Assembly: GCF_019352175.1 (NCBI RefSeq)
Contig: NZ_JACBYI010000051.1
Coordinates: forward strand, 1-48,070
Source: Paenibacillus sp. S150
GTDB lineage: Bacteria > Bacillota > Bacilli > Paenibacillales > Paenibacillaceae
DNA length: 48,070 nucleotides
Direction: 5' to 3'
Made by a program: the position numbers and the translations under genes. The notes under the pieces are model-generated. The model ran no database searches. It saw only the letters and a program-made list of their open reading frames with translations, and was not told where the DNA came from. Positions 42,527 through 48,070 of this stretch are shown one piece after another (position 1 is the stretch's first letter; every line of letters begins with the position of its first letter).

Positions 42527-44131
42527 GTGGCAGGTTTTCCCGAGTTCAAAAACACACGCAGACTAATCCTTTTATTTGCCGCTATCTCCGTTCTTCTGGT
42601 TGGCATCAGCGTTGTTTCCCTTTTGTATTTGAATCATACGATGAACAAATTATCCGATTCCTTGTATAACGATGTCTATCAGAATTCAGAGCTTATTCTG
42701 AACGCCGACCGTGACCTGTACCAGGCTGCCCTGGCACTCCATACCGCCATGAACGGGAATATAACCGGTGAGCAGCGCAGCTTGCTGTCCCGGAATTTCG
42801 AGGAGAACAATGCCCAGGCGCAGCAGCGACTCAGCAGGGCCGGGGATAATATCAACTCCGTGAAGAATCCGTTCAGAGGAATGAAACAGAGTGAACAGCT
42901 GCTTGGTGAGCTGAAAAATGCACTGTACGGCTTCGATGGCCCATTTGAAACCTGGAAGGATACAGGCAGGGAGCTTATTGTACAGCGCGTCCAGAACGGC
43001 TGGAATCCCGAATCCTTTTCTGCCCTGCAAATTAATGTCCTTCTGGAGCATGTGCGGGAGCCCCTCGACCAATCCGAGCAGTTGATTGACAGCTACGCCC
43101 GGCAGGTTACGCAGGAATTCCGCGATCAAAAAAGCTCATTGTTCGCCGTATACTCGCTATTCCTGTTTTTGCTGGTACTTGTCATTATTTATCTGTGCCG
43201 CAAGCTGATTGGCCTGCAGAATGAAATGCTTGAGGAAAAGTCGCTGTATCAGCTAATCGGGGAGTCGATGTCCGACTTTATTATTTTGACCGATCCCAAT
43301 GGGCTGATCATGTATGCTTCTCCTTCCCACTCCAGCCTGCTCGGCTATACCCCGGGCAAGGGGACTCCGCTCTCCAATTATATCCGCGAGGCGGAAATCA
43401 CCTGGGCGAAGCTCAAGAGTGTGGTGCAGGCCACTCCGCGGATTTCCGAGCTGCGCATGCGTTCAGCGGATGGGCACTGGGTATGGCTCGAAACAAAGGT
43501 TAGCCCGATTAAGGGCGGCAGTGCTTTTCCGGCACAGTTCATGCTGGTATCCCGCGAAATTACCCAGCGCAAGCAATATGAGGAACGCCTGCATAAGCTG
43601 GCCTTCTATGACCATCTGACCGCGATTCCCAACAGGGCCCATTTCAAAATGTATATGGAGAATCTGATCAGCCAGCCGGAGGAACGCAAACAGGATATCG
43701 CGCTCGCCCTGCTCGATTGCGACCGGTTCAAGCAGCTCAATGACACACTCGGCCATCTGGCGGGTGATGAATTCCTGCAGCTGCTCTCGCGTGAGCTGCA
43801 GCAGACCGTAAAGGGCTACGGACAGGCATTCCGTATTGGCGGAGATGAATTCGCCGTAGTGCTGCACCGTTTTTCCAGCCCGGAGATGCTGGATGAAATG
43901 CTGGACCGCCTGCTGCAGCTCTTCAATAAAACCTGGTCGATCAACCAGGGCTCCAGCTTCCATACCTCAGCCAGCATCGGAGTGGCGCTGTATCCGCAGC
44001 ACGGCATCAGCATCAATGAGCTGCTCCGCGCTGCCGACCTGGCGATGTACCGCTCCAAAAACCACGGCGGCAACGAAGCTAATCTGTACAGCAAGCTGGT
44101 GGATGAAGAATACACCGACCAGTCCAAATAA
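42527..44131 (+). CDS. Membrane PAS-GGDEF diguanylate cyclase
   Basis: A 534-residue protein that should make cyclic di-GMP. TM1 (LILLFAAISVLLVGISVVSL) precedes an extracytoplasmic helical sensor region of about 165 residues, TM2 (YSLFLFLLVLVIIYLC), a PAS domain with PAC tail (GESMSDFIILTDPNGLIMYA to REITQRKQYEERL), and a GGDEF domain with DHLTAIPNR, a Mg/GTP-binding DCDRFKQLND, the active site RIGGDEF (438-442) and SIGVALYP. The upstream RxxD inhibitory site is absent (KGYG at that place), so product inhibition may be weak. The GTG at 42527 follows AGGGGG at eight bases. No EAL domain is attached. Confidence 0.92.
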   Translation: MAGFPEFKNTRRLILLFAAISVLLVGISVVSLLYLNHTMNKLSDSLYNDVYQNSELILNADRDLYQAALALHTAMNGNITGEQRSLLSRNFEENNAQAQQRLSRAGDNINSVKNPFRGMKQSEQLLGELKNALYGFDGPFETWKDTGRELIVQRVQNGWNPESFSALQINVLLEHVREPLDQSEQLIDSYARQVTQEFRDQKSSLFAVYSLFLFLLVLVIIYLCRKLIGLQNEMLEEKSLYQLIGESMSDFIILTDPNGLIMYASPSHSSLLGYTPGKGTPLSNYIREAEITWAKLKSVVQATPRISELRMRSADGHWVWLETKVSPIKGGSAFPAQFMLVSREITQRKQYEERLHKLAFYDHLTAIPNRAHFKMYMENLISQPEERKQDIALALLDCDRFKQLNDTLGHLAGDEFLQLLSRELQQTVKGYGQAFRIGGDEFAVVLHRFSSPEMLDEMLDRLLQLFNKTWSINQGSSFHTSASIGVALYPQHGISINELLRAADLAMYRSKNHGGNEANLYSKLVDEEYTDQSK

Positions 44132-44196
44132 ACAACAAAACACTTCCGCATTTGGCTTTCAGGTCTGCTCCGGCGCTTTGCAGGCACCCGCTACAT

Positions 44197-44252
44197 AAAA
44201 AGGAGCTGTTCTGCAATCCCCCAAGAAGGGGGAAGTACAGAGCAGCTCCTTT
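44197..44252. terminator. Bidirectional terminator between the cyclase and pulA
   Basis: AAAGGAGCTGTTCTG pairs with CAGAGCAGCTCCTTT around a loop that itself contains a CCCCC/GGGGG stem. It serves both convergent genes. Its stem is like those at 20521 and 28866. Confidence 0.85.
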
Positions 44253-44264
44253 GCTTATATATTT

Positions 44265-46661
44265 TTAACTGGTCAGCTGAAGCGGATCATCCTTATCCCC
44301 GCTGTTCTCCTGCACGCGGTCCCGGATGATTACCTGAATCAGTTCCTTGCTGCCTGAGCAGTCTATGAAGCGGTCTCCGGCGCCGTCCTTCTCTTCCCAG
44401 TCGTTCAGCCTGAGAATATAGCCTATGGAAGCAGCTTCCGGGAGCACTTCAACCCGCGCTACCGCGTGTCCGTCCTTCATCTGCCGGAAATCACTCTGTC
44501 CATCCTGGATGCCTGTGCCCCACACCCATAGATTCCAGCCCCGGTAATCGCCGTCCGGACGTTCATAATGGATTTCAATAATTTTGGATCTCGGCCCGGG
44601 CTGCCCGTATTTGTCATAGAGCACCATCAGGGACAATCCCTCAAGCTGTACCTCAGGGCCCTCAATACTGCGGAAGGCCTCTGCTCCGGCAGAAGTGTGG
44701 TCCACAACGATGTTCCAGCAGCCGTCCGTTTCAGGGAGCGCTTGAATGACCGGTCCCGGATTGGCATTAAAAATCACCACGATATTGTTCCACTCATCGC
44801 CGCCGGCGTTGTTCTTTAGCAGATAGGATACCACTCCGCCGTCACAGCGAAGAAATTCCAGCGAACGCTCAATTTCCTGCCGTCCATGCAGGCGGAAGGC
44901 CGGATGCTTGCGCCGCAGCGTAATAAGCCCCTTGTAATACTCATAGACGGGGAGAAACTTCCCTTTGTTCTCCCAGCGGATGGCATTGATGGCATCGGGA
45001 CTGCGGTAGCTGTTATGGTCACCGTATTTGCTGCGCAGGAATTCATCTCCGGCCTGCAGAAAGGGAATGCCCTGCGAGGTCAAAATGATCCCGCTTGCCA
45101 GCAGAGAGCGGCGTACGGCTTCATCGCCGAGAATATCCTGCGGATCCACTCCAATATACGGATCGGCTGCGGCCACGGCCGCTTCGACAGAGCCGCCGTG
45201 CCTGAGCCGTCCATTGTCCAGCTCAGGCAGCCCCGCAGCCTGGCGCAGGCCTTGTGTGGCAAGCACCTTATCCCACAGATTCAAATTATCGTGAGCTGCA
45301 ACATAATTCACCGTTTCCGCCGGGGAGTCGGTGAATTCATGGATCGCTCCCTTGATCCCGGAAGCAACCGCACCCTCCCTGCCGTACTCCCCGGTTGCAA
45401 ATCCTTTGCCCCACCCGTCGCTGTCGCCTTTGATCGCGGAACGGAAATTGTCATTAAAGACTGCATAGCCTTTGCCCTTCTGCACCCCTTTGAGTGTTTT
45501 GGCCGCCAGCGGAGACTCCCCTCCGGTCCAGGGCTCACCGTAGAGCAGAAGACTGGGGTTAACCTCCAGACGCAGTTCTTCCGAAATTTCACGCATGGTC
45601 ACACTGTCCATCAGCCCCATCAGATCAAAGCGGAATCCGTCAATGTGATATTCAGATGCCCAGTAGGCCAAGGAATCCTTAATGTACTTGCGCACCATCG
45701 GGCGTTCCGTAGCCAGCTCATTGCCTACACCAGAGCCGTTCGAGAGGCGGCCGTTATAGTCATGCCGGTAGAAGTAGTCCGGCACCAGCGGCTGGAAGGG
45801 CCCTTTCTCCACTGAGTAGGTATGATTGTATACGACATCCATGATTACGGATATCCCTTTGCTGTGCAGCGCCTGCACCATTTCCTTCATTTCGCGGATC
45901 CGGACGGCCGGATCAGACGGATTGGTGCTGTAAGAACCTTCCGGCACGTTATAGTGCTGCGGATCATATCCCCAATTGTATTCGGTGAAATAAGGCTCAG
46001 CGGCACTTCCGCTATCCGCAGCGAGTTCATTTATGGTCTGAAAATCAAATACCGGCAGCAGGTGCACATGGGTGATGCCCAGCTCCGCCAAATGATCAAT
46101 GCCGAGTGCATGTCCTGCGGAATCCCGCAGCCCGGATTCAGTGAATGCCTTGAATTTGCCCTTGTGCTGCATGCCGGAATCCGCAGCCGACGAGAAATCG
46201 CGCACATGCAGCTCATAAATCACCGCATCGGCGGGATGAGGCAGAGCGGGGGACTCATCCCCGGCCCAGGCTTCCGGATCGGTATCCCGCAGATCAACAA
46301 TTGCAGAGCGTACACCGTTTGCCGACACCGCCTTGGCATACGGGTCCGCAGCTTCCCTGATGGTTCCGTCCCCGTAGACCGCACGGTACATATAATACCT
46401 GCCTTTCAGATCGCCCGAGAGGCGGGCCACCCAAACCCCGCCCTCCTGACGCAGCATATTCACGATCCGGCCGCTGTCCCGGAACCCGGAGCCTGCTCCC
46501 TCCGTGCCGTTCCCGCCGGTGTCATACAACACAAGCGACACGGTGAAGGCTGTGGGCACCCATACCTTGAAAAAGCTGCACTCCGCTGAATAAGTCAAGC
46601 CAAGATCTTTGCCTGCATAGGTTTCTATTTCTTGCTCCGCATTTATATAATTGCTATTCAT
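44265..46661 (-). CDS. pulA: Type I pullulanase (alpha-1,6 debranching enzyme)
   Basis: A 798-residue glycoside hydrolase family 13 enzyme that cleaves alpha-1,6 bonds in pullulan, glycogen or branched dextrins. There is no signal peptide, so it acts in the cytoplasm. An N-terminal CBM48-like domain is followed by the type I pullulanase signature YNWGYDP (229-235), nucleophile Asp346 (DGFRFDLMGLMD), acid/base Glu376 (LLYGEPWTGG) and the third acid in AHDNLNLW (about 465). A C-terminal beta domain of about 200 residues, with WNLWVWG in it, resembles a starch-binding module and makes this longer than Bacillus AmyX (about 718). ATG at 46661; the ribosome-binding site (GGTG) is weak. Confidence 0.95.
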   Translation of the reverse strand: MNSNYINAEQEIETYAGKDLGLTYSAECSFFKVWVPTAFTVSLVLYDTGGNGTEGAGSGFRDSGRIVNMLRQEGGVWVARLSGDLKGRYYMYRAVYGDGTIREAADPYAKAVSANGVRSAIVDLRDTDPEAWAGDESPALPHPADAVIYELHVRDFSSAADSGMQHKGKFKAFTESGLRDSAGHALGIDHLAELGITHVHLLPVFDFQTINELAADSGSAAEPYFTEYNWGYDPQHYNVPEGSYSTNPSDPAVRIREMKEMVQALHSKGISVIMDVVYNHTYSVEKGPFQPLVPDYFYRHDYNGRLSNGSGVGNELATERPMVRKYIKDSLAYWASEYHIDGFRFDLMGLMDSVTMREISEELRLEVNPSLLLYGEPWTGGESPLAAKTLKGVQKGKGYAVFNDNFRSAIKGDSDGWGKGFATGEYGREGAVASGIKGAIHEFTDSPAETVNYVAAHDNLNLWDKVLATQGLRQAAGLPELDNGRLRHGGSVEAAVAAADPYIGVDPQDILGDEAVRRSLLASGIILTSQGIPFLQAGDEFLRSKYGDHNSYRSPDAINAIRWENKGKFLPVYEYYKGLITLRRKHPAFRLHGRQEIERSLEFLRCDGGVVSYLLKNNAGGDEWNNIVVIFNANPGPVIQALPETDGCWNIVVDHTSAGAEAFRSIEGPEVQLEGLSLMVLYDKYGQPGPRSKIIEIHYERPDGDYRGWNLWVWGTGIQDGQSDFRQMKDGHAVARVEVLPEAASIGYILRLNDWEEKDGAGDRFIDCSGSKELIQVIIRDRVQENSGDKDDPLQLTS

Positions 46662-47094
46662 TCATGTTCACCATCCCGATGTTTTCCGCCAGACTGCCGG
46701 AAAACTGATCTGCCTCATTAATATCCAACTATTACCACATCGTTGAAAAATAATACTTGCACGGCTTTGCAAGCGGGCCTAGAGAGTACTGTCTTTCTCA
46801 TTTGCAACCTTATAACTTGACTCAGCTTATTATATGTAACACTAAGTTCACAAGTTTGGGTCCGGCAACCTATTCTGCACTCCACACTACCTATATCGGC
46901 TAGTAATGGCTTCCTGTTTAAGCTTATGCAGAGACAGCAACTATTCTAACGGAAGTATAACCTGCTATGGATTGGATAGCCACTGTAAATTGATGTATAT
47001 GCGGGAAATAGCCGGATTAAGGATAGGTGAATACAGAGTTTCTCTCCCTTGCAGAGGAATACGTCTAAACTAAGATTGAACTTGAACCATTCAT

Positions 47095-47314
47095 CCAAAG
47101 GGCAGCCATTTTAGTGGTAAAAAGAATAACTAATCCACCGCATTCGGATTCCGGCTCATCCCTAGTGGGAAAAAGTACAACTAATTCGGCTGAAATCAGC
47201 CATATGGGGGGAGTGGACCTCTATTAAGTGTACAAAATCCCACTAAAGCCCGTTCACGCCAGAATTCCAGCTTATTAGTGTTACTTTTTACACTTCGCTT
47301 CCGTTCCCTATGAA
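47095..47314. repeat. 220-bp nested palindrome element, copy B
   Basis: Second copy of the element at 11019-11240, with the same four arms in the same order (for example TAGTGGGAAAAAGTACAACT and AAGTGTACAAAATCCCACTA) and the same ends (ATCCAAAGGGCAGCC; CGCTTCCGTT..CCTATGAA). The 46662-47094 stretch before it shows nothing recognisable. Confidence 0.8.
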
Positions 47315-47444
47315 CCTCCTTGCGTTCCATCAGCGTGTTCAGGTTCTCCGGTTCCATTCCTATACATTCAATTACCTTTTTACTAAATTACCTTTTTGGC
47401 TCAAAGCCAAAATCAGCGGTTGATGATGTGAATGAAAGTCCGGC

Positions 47445-47563
47445 GGGTTCAGAGGGTTCTTCCGGCCGCTGCTAAAGCCCGGTCTCCTGATTGGAATAAG
47501 ATTACTGGTTGAACAGTCTTTAAAGGCGAACACTATCGTTTCTCCGGAATTCCTCTGACCCTC
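47445..47563. repeat. Structured palindromic element, second family member
   Basis: The ends GGGTTCAGAGG and CCTCTGACCC pair. The body carries CTTCCGGCCGCTGCT near the left end and AAAGGCGAACACTATCG near the right end, the same pattern as in the pheS-pheT gap (33849-33950), though the middle differs. No coding potential. Confidence 0.5.
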
Positions 47564-47698
47564 CGCTATGTCCGCACTTAGTGCCGGCCCCTATTTTTTA
47601 GATGGAGCCAGCTTCCCATGATTCCTTTAAGACCCATCCGTCCGTGTAAGTGTACTTATTCCTTACGAATTCCACTTTACTCCATTCCACTTCACGTC

Positions 47699-47944
47699 CC
47701 TGCCCCGGTAGCGGCCCCGGCTGGACCTGCTCTATTCCCGCTTCCTCCTGCAAAACATAGATCCCTCAGACTCCGCACCATTCAGCACGGCTCAGCAAAC
47801 TCAGCACAACCCAGCAACTCAGCAAACTCAGCACAAATCAGTACGACTCAGCACGATTCAGCACGATTAAGACGCAATATAATTTCCCCCTAACTTCATA
47901 CCTGCCTTATCCACAATTGACGAGAAGCATAATTTCCTAAACGA
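47699..47944. repeat. Long intergenic repeat, right copy (10-bp periodic core)
   Basis: Second copy of 131-373. The decamer core (about 47770-47868, units like CTCAGCACAA, CTCAGCAAA, TTCAGCACGA) has more units than the left copy. It ends TTCCTAAACGA at 47944, where the left copy continues into a REP-like palindrome but this one continues into a group II intron end. Confidence 0.8.
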
Positions 47945-48070
47945 GTAGGGTAAGACGAGGGATTACTCCCTCGGACTCCCCGTCAAACCGTGCATGCGGA
48001 TTTCCCGCACACGGCTTTCCTTCGTCAGTTCCCCATCTTCAGGAGTGAGTTTCCTTCATCCGTCACCGGA
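47945..48070 (-). mobile_element. 3' end of a group II intron (domains V and VI), continuing off the window
   Basis: Read on the minus strand. Domain V (48017-47984) begins AAGCCGTG, has a GAAA-loop hairpin (GCGGGAAATCCGC), and ends CACGGTTTGAC. The AGC catalytic triad is present. Domain VI follows (47982-47945) with a perfect CGAGGGA-GTAA-TCCCTCG stem, then TCTTACCCTAC. The A seven bases from the end is placed as the branch-point adenosine, and the intron ends in AC as group II introns do. The reverse-transcriptase ORF and 5' end would lie beyond 48070. Confidence 0.8.

Noticed and set aside
47618..47893. 91-residue frame in the right-hand repeat
   Set aside because: It is a translation of the decamer repeat (NSANSAQ...), which is non-coding in the left copy.

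Overview
The window looks like chromosomal DNA of a Paenibacillus-type Bacillota. Supporting signs are strong AGGAGG ribosome-binding sites, many GTG/TTG starts, a T-box leader before pheS, a MutS2/DUF350 pair as in Bacillus, YesN/LytS-type two-component genes, several large ABC importers, a type I pullulanase, and intergenic DNA crowded with dispersed palindromic repeats. No rRNA, tRNA, CRISPR array, prophage or transposase gene is visible. The only mobile-element trace is the 3' end of a group II intron at the right edge.

Layout. (1) 1-1221: gene-free repeat DNA (a 10-bp-period repeat shared with the right end, one REP-like palindrome, five 51-bp tandem units). (2) 1222-10533, all minus: RpiR/MurR-type regulator, amidase-signature hydrolase, complete Opp/Dpp-type importer (D-A-B-C-F order) and an MFS permease. 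This reads as a regulated uptake-and-hydrolysis locus for an amide- or peptide-like compound of unknown identity. (3) 10534-11310: regulator promoter plus two repeat elements. (4) 11311-18474, all minus: mutS2, DUF350 membrane protein, a 26-residue membrane peptide, a four-CPxC zinc-ribbon protein, MFS transporter, CitA/DcuS-like kinase and its regulator. (5) 18628-20434: YvlD-like membrane protein, a wrecked diguanylate cyclase, and a CuA-type cupredoxin lipoprotein. (6) 20596-28710, minus: a D-xylose locus. A membrane-anchored sugar-binding sensor (XylFII-like), LytS-like kinase and YesN-like regulator precede xylFGH, with a good CcpA cre site before the sensor gene and a weaker one before xylF. 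(7) 28932-35093, minus: a ZapA domain fused to about 620 residues of coiled coil, then pheT and pheS under a T-box leader with a consensus promoter; pheT and pheS are separated by a 345-bp gap holding a structured repeat. (8) 35723-41954, plus: an 868-residue secreted, cysteine-free beta-repeat protein of unknown function, then a MacAB/YknXYZ-type adaptor, ATPase and permease. (9) 42527-46661: a membrane PAS-GGDEF diguanylate cyclase (plus) converging on a type I pullulanase (minus). (10) 46662-48070: gene-free repeat DNA with second copies of three repeat families and the intron 3' end.

The most unusual material is the set of intergenic repeat families, three of which recur at far-apart sites in the window, and the group II intron end that abuts one of them exactly; the ZapA-coiled-coil fusion; and the secreted beta-repeat protein linked to a tripartite exporter. 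All family assignments come from reading motifs and gene order; no database search was run.
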